A stretch of 51,585 nt of DNA. Origin: Nitrospirota bacterium. GTDB lineage: Bacteria; JACPQY01. This document shows positions 8,305 to 16,900 of this stretch, piece after piece. The stretch covers positions 1 through 51,585 of the forward strand of contig JACPAV010000040.1 in assembly GCA_016180645.1 (NCBI GenBank). The letters are read 5' to 3'. The notes beneath the pieces were generated by a model, which ran no database searches, was not told the origin of the DNA, and saw only the letters and a program-made list of their open reading frames with translations. The position numbers were made by a program, and so were the translations under genes. How positions within the stretch are numbered: the first letter of the stretch is position 1; each line of letters starts with the position of its first letter.

Positions 8305-8559
8305 ATGGAACCGACCCGCCGCGCGTTCCTCGCTTTGATCTTTCCATCGAGGCTAAACCTCGATGGCCGCCATCGAGGCTTAGCCTCGGGGTCTGAGCAG
8401 AGGTGTCCATCCTGCGGCGGGGAGAGCGCCGATTCATCCGTTCTCCGCGCGCTCCGCCGATCTTTCGGCATGAACATGACTGAATGGGCCGCGTACTGTG
8501 GATCGTGCAGACGATCCCGTGTGCGTGAGAGCCTCACACGACTGCATTTGACCATTTGA
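8305..8559 (+). CDS. Small putative zinc-ribbon protein with an embedded palindrome
   Basis: 84 codons from the ATG at 8305, in the gap between the NrfD and slipin genes. It starts MEPTRRAFLALIF and later has two Cys pairs, CPSCGG and CGSC, about 33 residues apart, a spacing suited to a zinc ribbon. Between these parts lies a double hairpin repeat that is read through in frame. No good ribosome-binding site precedes the ATG. It may be a real small gene, a remnant of a longer gene interrupted by the repeat, or chance; the paired CxxC motifs favour something real. Confidence 0.35.
   Translation: MEPTRRAFLALIFPSRLNLDGRHRGLASGSEQRCPSCGGESADSSVLRALRRSFGMNMTEWAAYCGSCRRSRVRESLTRLHLTI
8344..8388. 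repeat. Double palindromic repeat
   Basis: CCATCGAGG-CTAAA-CCTCGATGG (8344-8366) is a perfect 9-bp stem with a 5-base loop, followed by a second hairpin, CGAGGC-TTA-GCCTCG (8374-8388). The two share the ATCGAGGCT core, as expected of a tandem REP-like element. Confidence 0.65.
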
Positions 8560-8571
8560 AGGAGGTCTAGC

Positions 8572-9477
8572 ATGGGCATACATCTAGTCACACTTACGAT
8601 CGGGGCATTGCTCCTGGCCGCTGGAGCCGCCGCTTCGTTCCTGCTCGGGACGCCGCTCGGCATCGCCGGCGGGGTGATCGCCGCGGTTCTGTTCCTCATG
8701 GCGTTCCGCGTGGCCAAACAGTGGCAAAAAGCCGTGGTGCTCCGGATGGGAAAGTTCCAGGGCCTCAAGGGTCCGGGTTTTTTCGGCATCCTCCCCATCC
8801 TGGATGCCATCCCGTACTGGATCGACCTGAGAACGATCACCACGCCGTTCGCGGCGGAGCAGACTCTGACGAAGGATTCGGTACCCGTGGACGTGGACGC
8901 GGTCCTGTTCTGGCGGGTAGTCAATCCCGAACGTGCCGCATTGGAGGTGGAATCTTACGCGGACGCCGTCGCGTGGGCGGCTCAAACGGCCCTGAGGGAC
9001 GTGATCGGGAGCGCCGACCTGTCCGACATGATGGTCGGTCGCCAGAGAATCGATCGCGTGCTGTCCGAGATGATCGAAAGCCGCACCTCGCCGTGGGGCG
9101 TCCACGTCGTTTCGGTAGAACTCCGGGACGTGAAGATCCCGGCCAGCTTGCAGGATGCCATGTCCATGCAGGCCCAGGCCGAACGGGAAAGGCAGGCTCG
9201 CGTCATCCTCGGCGAGTCCGAGGTGCAAGTGGCCGCCAAGTTTGAAGCGGCCTCCAAGAGCTACGCCGACCACCCCGTGGCGCTCCACCTGCGCGCCATG
9301 AACATCCTCTTGGAAGGGATGCGCCAGAACTCGACGGTCATCATCGTTCCCTCCAGCGCGGTGGAAACGATGGGGTTGGGAGCCATGACGGGCCTGACGG
9401 CTTTGGCCAAGGAGTTCGCGGCGCCGCCCACGGACAAAGCCGCGTCGCTCAAACCAGCCGGCCCTCCGGGCCGCTGA
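8572..9477 (+). CDS. Slipin/stomatin-like SPFH membrane protein
   Basis: 301 residues, with AAGGAGG nine bases before the ATG. Two hydrophobic N-terminal segments (about 5-22 and 28-46) precede an SPFH (band 7) domain; typical signatures are VLRMGKFQG-KGPGFFGILP, the YWIDLRT turn, and TKDSVPVDVDAVLFWRV. A short helical region rich in Ala, Gln and Arg (QAQAERERQARVILGESE) and a C-terminal segment follow. Slipins assemble into membrane scaffolds and are thought to organise lipid microdomains or control partner proteins. Here it sits between the Qrc/ACIII-like complex and a multihaem cytochrome on the same strand, so a role in organising that respiratory assembly is possible but unproven. Confidence 0.9.
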   Translation: MGIHLVTLTIGALLLAAGAAASFLLGTPLGIAGGVIAAVLFLMAFRVAKQWQKAVVLRMGKFQGLKGPGFFGILPILDAIPYWIDLRTITTPFAAEQTLTKDSVPVDVDAVLFWRVVNPERAALEVESYADAVAWAAQTALRDVIGSADLSDMMVGRQRIDRVLSEMIESRTSPWGVHVVSVELRDVKIPASLQDAMSMQAQAERERQARVILGESEVQVAAKFEAASKSYADHPVALHLRAMNILLEGMRQNSTVIIVPSSAVETMGLGAMTGLTALAKEFAAPPTDKAASLKPAGPPGR

Positions 9478-9490
9478 GGAGGGTACCGGG

Positions 9491-10723
9491 ATGTGGGCTC
9501 AAATCATCGTCATCCTGGTCCTCGGGGCCCAGGGAGGGCCCACGCACAACTTCGAGTCGGCGGCATCCTGCGCCAAGTGTCACTCCAGCATCCACGCCGA
9601 GTGGCGGAATACGATGCACGCCCAATCGTATTCCGAGCCAATCTTCCAGATGGTTTTCCATCAGGTGGCGTCGGAGGCCGACCGAAGGTCCTGCCTTGTC
9701 TGCCATGCTCCCCTCGCGCAACGGACCGGCGACTTCACACTGGATGATCCCATCACGCGCGAGGGCGTGACCTGCGACGTTTGCCACACCGTGTCCAATC
9801 TGCCCGAGGTCGGATCGCCGGGCAGCCTCGTACTCAGTCCCGGCAAGACCAAACGGGGACCCTTCGCCGCGGAGGAACTGACCGAGAAAGGCCACAAGAA
9901 CGAATATTCGCCCGCGCATCTCAAATCGGAGTTCTGCGGCGCCTGCCATGAGGTCGTGAACAAGCACGGGTTTCACGTCATGAGCACCTTCACGGAATGG
10001 GCGGAAGGACCCTATCCCCACTCCGGCACGCAATGCCAGAACTGCCACATGCCCGACGACGTCCGCTTTCCGATCGTGGACTCGGACGTGGTGGCGAGCA
10101 TCAAGACGGCCACCTCGCATGGGTTCATGGGGGGGCACTCCCTCATCCAGGTTGAGAAGGCGGCGGAGATTGCGCTCGTCGCCGAGAAGACCAAGAAAAG
10201 CATCGAGGCGATCGTATATGTCACGAACAAGGAGTCGGGCCACAAACTGCCCACCGGCATTCCGACCCGCCAGCTGGTCCTGACCGTGCGCCTCCTGGAC
10301 GAAGACCGCCGGCGCGTACTGGAGGAAAAGACGGCGGATTTTCGGCGCGTGGTGGCGGATGCGACGGGTCGCGAGATTGACGCCGACGATCCCGCCGGGA
10401 TGCTGCTCAATGCGACGCAGGTCCTGCGCGACAACCGTCCCTCGCCCAAGGAAACGGTTCGGGAATCCTTCTCGTTCAAAGCCCCTGAGCCTCCAAGGAC
10501 TCTCCATGTGGAGGCGGTGCTCGAATACCACCTCAAGCCCGATGTGCCGGGCCGTGGGCCGACCCACATCGAAATGGCGCGCGCGCAGTTCCCGCTGGAA
10601 GTGGAGGCGGGAGGGAGTCTGCTGAAGTCCGCCTGGATCCCGCTGGCCGTCCTCGGCGCCGCCTGGGCGCTGGTTTATCTCTTCCGGCGCGCAGGAGGCG
10701 CAAGCCGTGCCGGAAGCGACTAG
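9491..10723 (+). CDS. Membrane-anchored pentahaem cytochrome (c554-like)
   Basis: 410 residues. After an N-terminal hydrophobic segment, five CxxCH motifs lie in the first half: CAKCH (27-31), CLVCH, CDVCH, CGACH and CQNCHMP. Context such as SCAKCHSSIHAEW and FCGACHEV resembles the cytochrome c554 type of multihaem proteins. The second half (about 190-375) has no haem motif and looks beta-rich; a C-terminal segment WIPLAVLGAAWALVYLF followed by Arg residues should anchor the protein with its haems in the periplasm. It follows the slipin by 13 bases. The redox partner is not evident; donor or acceptor of the neighbouring complex is likely. Confidence 0.85.
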   Translation: MWAQIIVILVLGAQGGPTHNFESAASCAKCHSSIHAEWRNTMHAQSYSEPIFQMVFHQVASEADRRSCLVCHAPLAQRTGDFTLDDPITREGVTCDVCHTVSNLPEVGSPGSLVLSPGKTKRGPFAAEELTEKGHKNEYSPAHLKSEFCGACHEVVNKHGFHVMSTFTEWAEGPYPHSGTQCQNCHMPDDVRFPIVDSDVVASIKTATSHGFMGGHSLIQVEKAAEIALVAEKTKKSIEAIVYVTNKESGHKLPTGIPTRQLVLTVRLLDEDRRRVLEEKTADFRRVVADATGREIDADDPAGMLLNATQVLRDNRPSPKETVRESFSFKAPEPPRTLHVEAVLEYHLKPDVPGRGPTHIEMARAQFPLEVEAGGSLLKSAWIPLAVLGAAWALVYLFRRAGGASRAGSD

Positions 10724-10842
10724 GACGGTCGACCCGGCCGGCGTTCGTCCGGCCGCGGCGTCCCTCCTTCCGCAGCGAAGGGAAAAAACGAGTGAGCGAG
10801 GTTAATCATAACCGCCGTCGAATTCTTGAGTGGGAGGTGTTC

Positions 10843-11283
10843 ATGCCGAAATCAATGCAATTCTCTCCTTCGGTCCGGGTTCTCGTCCTGCTGCTCACGG
10901 CTTACGGCTCACTGCTCACCCTGTCCGCGTGCGGTGATCCCTTCTCGCGCGGTGAAGCCAAAGAAGAAGTTGTGGTGAACGGGACAGTCGCGGCGCCCGA
11001 AGGGGTTGTCGTCGAGGACAAGATCGAGCTCAGTTTCAGCAGGGACGTCTACCCCATCCTTCAATCCAAATGCTCGGGCTGTCACGCCGGCGCGGGGTTT
11101 GGGTCCTACAAGCTGTCGGGCGTCGTCGCCAGCGACTACCCCACGATCAAGGCCCTTGTGAACACGGACTCGCCGGCGGAAAGCAAACTTCTTGTGAAGG
11201 GGATCACCATGGCCCTCACGGCCGGTTCGGCCGAATACGAAACCATCAAAACGTGGATCACCCAAGGCGCGGCTAATAACTGA
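10843..11283 (+). CDS. Monohaem cytochrome c lipoprotein
   Basis: 146 residues from the ATG at 10843, chosen because GGGAGG lies six bases upstream; a start 17 codons earlier has no such site. The lipobox LSAC places the lipidated Cys at 30. The haem motif CSGCH (77-81) sits in the context FSRDVYPILQSKCSGCH, typical of the small cytochrome domain named after planctomycete proteins. Residues 31-60 are a Val/Glu-rich linker. The protein should sit on the periplasmic face of a membrane. It precedes the tetrahaem lipoprotein gene, from which it is separated by a palindromic element. Confidence 0.8.
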   Translation: MPKSMQFSPSVRVLVLLLTAYGSLLTLSACGDPFSRGEAKEEVVVNGTVAAPEGVVVEDKIELSFSRDVYPILQSKCSGCHAGAGFGSYKLSGVVASDYPTIKALVNTDSPAESKLLVKGITMALTAGSAEYETIKTWITQGAANN

Positions 11284-11306
11284 AAGAAAGGCCCGTGCGA
11301 TATCTA

Positions 11307-11409
11307 AGAGCCTCTAGCAGAAGGCCGATTCGTAGGGGAGCATCTTCAGATGCTCCCTCTTGTCGGGAGGGTCTGAAGACCCTCCCCTACGCATTTTGTT
11401 AGAGGCTCT
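11307..11409. repeat. 103-bp MITE-like palindromic element (left copy)
   Basis: The ends form terminal inverted repeats (AGAGCCTCT at 11307-11315, complement at 11401-11409). Inside are two hairpins, GGGAGCATCT/AGATGCTCCC and GGGAGGGTCT/AGACCCTCCC. Positions 11351-11394 are repeated perfectly, inverted, at 13039-13082, and the segment around 11323-11357 also recurs inverted near 13118-13151. The element lies directly before the tetrahaem cytochrome gene and may contain or replace its promoter. Confidence 0.85.
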
Positions 11410-11424
11410 GAAAAGGAGAACACA

Positions 11425-12870
11425 ATGAGAAAAAACAGGGTCAAAACATTCAAAGGGTGGACCTTCGGCTTTCTGGCCATGTCCGTGTGTGCCGGAGTCC
11501 TGCTCGCAGGTTGCGGCAGCGAAACCGCTGACGTCGATCTCACCACGGCCAGCGTGGCCAACGGGGGCCTTCTCTACGACAAGTGGTGGAAGGTATCCAA
11601 ACTGACCACGACCGAGCCCACGGACACCCATGCCCTTTATCCGGCCGATGGGAAACAGAAGGGAGCCGACACATGGCGGTGCAAGGAATGCCACGGCTGG
11701 GACTACAAGGGCAAAGACGGCGCCTACGCCAAGGGCAGCCATTTCACTGGCATAACGGGGATAAACGCGGCCGCCGCCAAGGGGGCAAGCAAGGTCTACG
11801 ACGCCCTCCGTGGGAAACCCAATGCTTCCCACAATTTCGCGACGGTGTTGAGCGACGCCGAAGTGAAGGATCTGACCCGGTTCGTCCTGGAAGGTTTGTA
11901 TGATTCCGGTGGCGTCGTGGGTTCGGACAAGAAGGCCACAGGCGGCGACGCGACTCAGGGCAAGACGGTCTACACGACTACCATGAGCTGCAACAACTGC
12001 CATGGGGATGACGGGATGAAGATCGAGTTCCATGACGAGGAATACCTCGGCGATCTCGCGCTCGACAATCCCTGGGAGTTTCTCCACAAGGCCCGTTTCG
12101 GGAACCCCGGCTCCACTATGCCCGGAACGGTTCCGCAGAGTGTGAGCAATGACGTGTTGCCGAACCTGCTGGCCTACTCGCAGTCGCTTGGAGCGGCGTG
12201 GGCCTCCGCGTCCCTGAAGACAGGCGGGCTCATCTACGACAAGTGGTGGAAAGTATCCAAGAAGACCACCACCGAGCCCACGGGCAATCACGCCTTGTAT
12301 CCGTCGACCGGTAAGCAGAGCGGAGCCGACACGTGGCGCTGCAAGGAATGCCACGGCTGGGACTACAAGGGAAAGGACGGCGCCTATTCCAAGGGCAGCC
12401 ACCTGACGGGTATCGCCGGTATCATCGGCGCAAAGGACAAAACCCGCGTGCAGATCGGCGACGCCCTGAAAGGTGTGTCCGTCGCCGGCCACACTTTTAG
12501 TTCACTGCTCAGCGATGAAGAGCTGGCATCGGTGACCAAATTCATCAAGACCGGGATCATCGATATGGCCACCTACGTTGATTCATCCACAAAAGCGGGA
12601 AAGGGCGACTCGTCCAACGGGAAAACACTGTTCGATGGCAAGGCGCAATGCTCAAGCTGCCACGGGACGGATGGCAAGAAGATGAACTTGGCCCACGAAC
12701 CGCCCGAGGAGGAATACATCGGCGACATGGCGAACGACAATCCCTGGGAGACGCTCCACAAGATCCGGATCGGTCACCCGGGTGCAACCATGCCGAGCGG
12801 TCTGCAAGACAACGGCCTGACCGACAAAGAAACAGGAGACGTCCTGACGTACGCCCAATCTCTCAAGTGA
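11425..12870 (+). CDS. Tetrahaem c-type cytochrome lipoprotein with internal duplication
   Basis: 481 residues, ribosome-binding site AAGGAG before the ATG. Lipobox LLAGC (Cys near 30). Two homologous halves of about 210 residues follow: each starts YDKWWKVSK-TTTEPT, has WRCKECHGWDYKGKDGAY and a second haem motif (CNNCH or CSSCH), and ends with NPWE-LHK-R-G-PG-TMP and an L-YSQSL/YAQSL helix. That gives four haems in two two-haem modules, a tandem gene duplication fused in one chain. The ligand His or Met residues are not assigned. The gene lies between inverted copies of a palindromic element, unlike the compact operon upstream. Its likely role is periplasmic electron transfer on the membrane surface. 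Confidence 0.85.
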   Translation: MRKNRVKTFKGWTFGFLAMSVCAGVLLAGCGSETADVDLTTASVANGGLLYDKWWKVSKLTTTEPTDTHALYPADGKQKGADTWRCKECHGWDYKGKDGAYAKGSHFTGITGINAAAAKGASKVYDALRGKPNASHNFATVLSDAEVKDLTRFVLEGLYDSGGVVGSDKKATGGDATQGKTVYTTTMSCNNCHGDDGMKIEFHDEEYLGDLALDNPWEFLHKARFGNPGSTMPGTVPQSVSNDVLPNLLAYSQSLGAAWASASLKTGGLIYDKWWKVSKKTTTEPTGNHALYPSTGKQSGADTWRCKECHGWDYKGKDGAYSKGSHLTGIAGIIGAKDKTRVQIGDALKGVSVAGHTFSSLLSDEELASVTKFIKTGIIDMATYVDSSTKAGKGDSSNGKTLFDGKAQCSSCHGTDGKKMNLAHEPPEEEYIGDMANDNPWETLHKIRIGHPGATMPSGLQDNGLTDKETGDVLTYAQSLK

Positions 12871-12898
12871 TGCGGGCTTTCGAAGATGCGGAGTCGCT

Positions 12899-12934
12899 GG
12901 GGGCATCGCGCCGGAGCGCCGGGGTGATGCCCCC
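12899..12934 (+). terminator. Hairpin downstream of the tetrahaem cytochrome gene
   Basis: GGGGGCATC and GATGCCCCC form a perfect 9-bp stem around an inner GC-rich loop, 28 bases after the stop. No T-run follows, so it would be a factor-dependent terminator or an mRNA-stabilising end rather than a classic intrinsic terminator. Confidence 0.4.
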
Positions 12935-13038
12935 GGAGCGGGGACGGGGGCAAGAGTGTCCAGGAGGGGAGATCCCAGGGGGATCTGATCGACTCAGCTC
13001 GACTTTTGCCATTTTTTGAAAGGTTTATGTTGGTCATG

Positions 13039-13168
13039 ATGCGTAGGGGAGGGTCTTCAGACCCTCCCGACAAGAGGGAGCAATTCGTAGGGGCGGATCT
13101 TTAGATCCGCCCGTATTGGGAGCATCTGAAGATGCTCCCCTACGAATCGGCATTCTATCAGAGGCTCT
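13039..13168. repeat. MITE-like palindromic element (right copy, inverted)
   Basis: Inverted relative to the copy at 11307-11409. Positions 13039-13082 are a perfect 44-bp inverted match; an extra hairpin (GGGGCGGATCT/AGATCCGCCC) is inserted in the middle, and the outer end AGAGGCTCT (13160-13168) matches the terminal repeat of the left copy. The opposite terminal repeat is missing, so this copy is rearranged. Confidence 0.85.
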
Positions 13169-13485
13169 AAGCGACGGATCCCGGAGGGAACGCAGCGATC
13201 CCGACACCGACTTCAGTCTTCGGATGCGCCAAGTATCCCTGCACCGCCGAAGCGATGGAGGATGTCACGGTGGAGTTCGTCGGCCGGAGTCCTCTCATGA
13301 CCATCCTGGGAAAACACCCACACCTGTTGTTTCCACGCGGCAGCCCATCCCGTGGAGGAGTACAATTCCGGCGGCGGTCTTGATGCCCTCTACGGGCCGC
13401 ACCTGCGGCATGACGCAGGCGTGTAGCGGGCAGTGAATGGGCTGATGAAGGCTGCGCTTCGCCGGCCTGTTCTGAGAGAAACACA

Positions 13486-13509
13486 CCGGCGCAGAGGCTC
13501 CTGCGCCGG
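13486..13509 (-). terminator. Terminator-like hairpin of the Cys-rich lipoprotein gene
   Basis: CCGGCGCAG and CTGCGCCGG form a perfect 9-bp stem with a 6-base loop, 26 bases past the stop of the minus-strand gene; read on that strand it is followed by TGTGTTTCTC, moderately T-rich. Confidence 0.5.
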
Positions 13510-13535
13510 CCGCTAGAAAATCTTCCGGGGTCGGA

Positions 13536-13871
13536 TCAGCTCAAGTCTGACTTGCAAATGTCCGTCTTGGTCTGTTCGATCGAAGTCAGGATCTCCGAGC
13601 ACTCCGAATCGCTGATCGCTTCCCCCGGGTCGTCGCAGGTATATCCTTGGGCCAGGAGGTCGCAGTCGGCCTGATTGACCCCGGTTGGAAGCGGCTTGCA
13701 TGCGCAGATCTTGTTAAAAAGGGTCAAGCAACTCCCCCCCGTCACGGCCGCCTTGGTCTTGCCGGCCGGGCATGAGATCTCCGCTTCGTCGTCGCTGCAC
13801 GCGTAGAGGGCAGCCATGGCAAGAGTGGCAACCGTGGCTAGAATGGACTAGCTCTTGAATGAATATTTCAT
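13536..13871 (-). pseudogene. Small Cys-rich lipoprotein gene interrupted by an amber codon
   Basis: From an ATG at 13871 (AAGGCGGTGAAG just upstream) the frame reads MKYSFKS, then TAG (13850-13848), then SILATVATLAMAALYAC-SDDE and on to 13536. Ignoring the stop, this is a complete lipoprotein signal: positive n-region, hydrophobic core, Cys in YAC followed by acidic residues. The mature part, about 87 residues, contains several further Cys. An internal ATG nine codons before that Cys could restart translation but would leave only a stub signal. Either a nonsense mutation, a sequencing error or rare suppression; TAG is used as an ordinary stop elsewhere in the window. Function unknown. Confidence 0.65.
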
Positions 13872-13995
13872 GATCTTCACCGCCTTTCGCCCCGCCTTGT
13901 ATCCGGCGGCTTCCGGGAGGTCAAGCAAAATGTGGCTTGCGGCCGGCCTTGCAGGGCTCTTCCCCCGTTGAGGATCCGCCCTGGCAGGACCGTTT

Positions 13996-16900
13996 TCATG
14001 AAGATCGACTTTCTCTTTCCACCCAGGCGTAAAGGGCCGGCAGGACGATCAGGGTCAGCAGGGTCGATGTCAATACGCCGCCGATGACGACGGTGGCCAG
14101 CGGTCGCTGGACCTCCGCCCCGATGCCCGTGTTGAGGGCCATCGGCAGGAATCCGAGGCTGGCGACAAGGGCGGTCATGAGGACCGGCCGGAGGCGGATG
14201 AGGGCGCCCTCTCTCGCCGCCGAACGCGCGTCGGCTCCTTCCGCCCGCAGTTGGTTGAAGAATGTCATGAGCACCATTCCATTGAGCACGGCGATCCCCG
14301 TGAGGGCGATGAACCCGACCGCGGCCGATACGCTCAGCGGGATTCCGCGAAACGCGAGGGCGAAAACGCCTCCCGTTACGGCCAGGGGAATCCCGGTGTA
14401 GATCAACAGCGCCTGCTGGAGCGTGCCGAACGTCCGCCACAAGATAAGAAAGACGGCCGCCAGAATAAGAGGCACGATGACGGCCAATCGTTTCCGCGCT
14501 CGCTCAAGGTTCTTGAACTGGCCGCCCCAACTGAGAGAATAGCCTTCGGGAAGGTTCAGGTTTTCCGCCACGGCCCGCTTGGCCTCCTCCACGAAACTCA
14601 CGATGTCCCTCCCGGAAAGGAACACCGCCACGGCCGCGTACCGTTGCGAGTAGTCGTGCGAGATGGTCGTAACCTCGCCCTTGATCTTGAAGCCGGCGAC
14701 CTTGCGCAAGGGGATGCTTCCCCCGTCTATGCCGACGGGCAGGGACTTAATCGTCTCGATGTTCTCGCGCTTTTCCTCCGCCACCCTCAGCACGATTGGG
14801 AACCGCCATTGTTGCTCGTAGAAACTCCCCACTTCCTTGCCGGCCATGGCGGCCTCCAAGAGGTCGTTGACTTGGTGGATGTTCAAGCCGTAACGGGCGA
14901 TGGCCGTGTAATCGGGGTGGGCGCTGAGGACCGGGCTCTTTCGCAGCGCGGTCAGGGCGTCCATCTCCACCGCCTCGGCTCCTGGTACTTTCTCAAGGAC
15001 GGTGATGGCTTTCTCGATGAGCTCGGTCAGCAGCGGCAAATCCTTTCCGTAGATCCGCAGCGTCACGTCGGCGCGACTGCCCTCGAGGATTTCGCTGACG
15101 CGCATCTCGATGGGCTGGTTTTCGCTGACCTCCTGGCCCGGCGTCGCACGCTCAAGGGCCTCTTTGATGGCCCCATAAAGCTCTTTCTTGGTCCGCCGCC
15201 CGCCATGGGCCGTGGCGGGCCACTGGGAAAGGTCCTTTTTCAGAATCACGAAGGTGTCGGAGAGGTGTACGCCCATCGCGTCCATCGCGGCTTCGGCCGT
15301 CCCGACCCGCGAATAGACCTCCTCCACTTCAGGGAAGTCCGCGATCACCCTGTCGCTCTTCATCTGCATCCGCAGGGAGGCGTCCACGCCGATGTCCGAT
15401 GACCGGGTCAGGTTGATGACGAAATCTCCTTCATCCAAAGGCGGCATGAAGTCCGCGCCCATGCGGCGATAGACGAGCAGGGCGGCGACGAGCAGGACGA
15501 CCGCGGGGGCCAGGGCGATGGCGCGATGCCGGAGGCTTGCGTCGAGAACCGGCCGGTACATCCTGCGGAAGAGCCTGAACACGAGGGTCTCTTTTAGCTT
15601 CCCCGCCCTTACCGGCCTCAAATACAGATAAGCCAGGATCGGCATCAGGAAGACCGCAACGATAAGCGAGGCGCCCAAAGCCATCAATACTGTCACGGCC
15701 ATCGGCTGGAACAGTTTTCCTTCGATCCCTTCAAGGGCCAGAATCGGCACATACACGAGCATGATGATCAACATGCCAAGAGTGACCGGTTTGATCACCT
15801 CTGATACGGAATCCAAAATCAGATCCATCCGTGAGTCGGACGCGAACGGCACTCGCGACATCTGACGGCGGCCAGGGATGGCCGCATCCTGAAGCGAGTG
15901 GCGGGAACCGGGATCGCCCCCTTCGCTCGTGGGCCTTGCCAGGCCTCGCGTAAGGCCCACGTCCGGGGACGACGATCGGAAGGTTGATACAGTCTTTGCG
16001 TCGAGTTTGCCGTTATTTTCCTCCAATCGGCGGAGCGTGTTCTCGATGATCACTATGGCGGCATCCACCAGGAGGCCGAAGTCGATGGCGCCCAGGCTCA
16101 TCAGATTGGCGGAAACACCCAGCCACCTCATCCCGATAAAACCGAAAAGCATCGACAGGGGAATGGCGAGAGCAACGAATACGGAGCCGCGCAAGTTGCC
16201 CAGGAGAATGACCAGGACGGCGATGACCAGGGCCGCCCCTTCGGCGAGGTTTTTCGCCACGGTTTTCAACGTTGCGTTGACGAGGTAGCTCCGGCTGTAG
16301 ACAAGCTTGAGCTCCACGTCGGGCGGCATGGGGGCCACCTTGAGTGCCCGCTCTGCGTCCGTGGCCACTTGCCGGGAGTTGGCTCCGGCGAGCATCAAGA
16401 CAAATCCCAACACCGTCTCCTCGCCGTTGTAGGTCGCTCCGCCCACCCGCTGGGAATAGCCCTCGCGGACGTCCGCCACCTCGGACAAGGCCACGGGCTT
16501 GCCGCGCACGTCCAGCTTGATGGGGAGGCCGCGGATCTCCTCGAGGTTTTCCACGCGGCCGGAGGTCCTGACGATCACTTGCCTGCCCTTGGGCTGGATA
16601 TAGCCCCCCCCGAAGTTCTCGCCGAGCGCCTCCAGGCGCTCGGCGATCTGTTCGATGGTGAGGCCGAATCGCTCCAGCCTCTCCGGATGGATTTCGATGT
16701 GAATCTCCTTCTTGTAGCCTCCGATGGAGTCCACCCCCGCCACGTTCTTGATCGACCGCTTGAGATAGGGCACGACAACGAAGTCGTGGAGCGTTCGGAG
16801 GTGGAGGAGACGCTCCTTCTCCGGCTTGGAAGCCAGGGGACTGCCGGGTTTGGCCAGCACCACGTACATGGCCACCTCGCCCAAGCCCGTGGTGATCGGC

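Larger units (their letters stand above)
12871..13535. other. Gene-free, repeat-rich stretch
   Basis: No supported gene in 665 bases. It holds a GC-rich hairpin (12899-12934), the right MITE-like element (13039-13168), a repetitive-looking CGGATCCCGGAGGGAACG segment near 13174 and a terminator-like hairpin for the minus-strand gene (13486-13509). Short frames on both strands lack start signals and family features. Confidence 0.5.

Noticed and set aside
9449-10567. 372-codon antisense frame under the c554-like cytochrome gene
   Set aside because: The plus-strand frame has five haem motifs and a C-terminal anchor; the antisense frame has only composition-driven Arg/His/Gly-rich sequence.
11314-12492. 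392-codon open frame antisense to the tetrahaem cytochrome gene
   Set aside because: It is a GC-driven shadow of a duplicated gene on the plus strand; it has no signal motifs, no ribosome-binding site and runs into the palindromic element.
11307-13168. CRISPR array
   Set aside because: The repeats are palindromic, occur only twice as inverted copies and have no regular spacers; no cas genes are present.
13173-13484. Overlapping ~60-105-codon minus-strand frames in the gene-free stretch
   Set aside because: No start signals, no recognisable motifs and overlapping repeat-like DNA.
13848-13850. Genome-wide TAG recoding (for example pyrrolysine) as explanation of the in-frame amber
   Set aside because: TAG ends other well-defined genes here (MopB, NrfD subunit, urtD, urtE), and the codon lies in a signal peptide.
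14251-15402. 383-codon plus-strand frame inside the efflux-pump gene
   Set aside because: The pump is unambiguous on the minus strand; the overlapping frame is an artefact of third-position GC.
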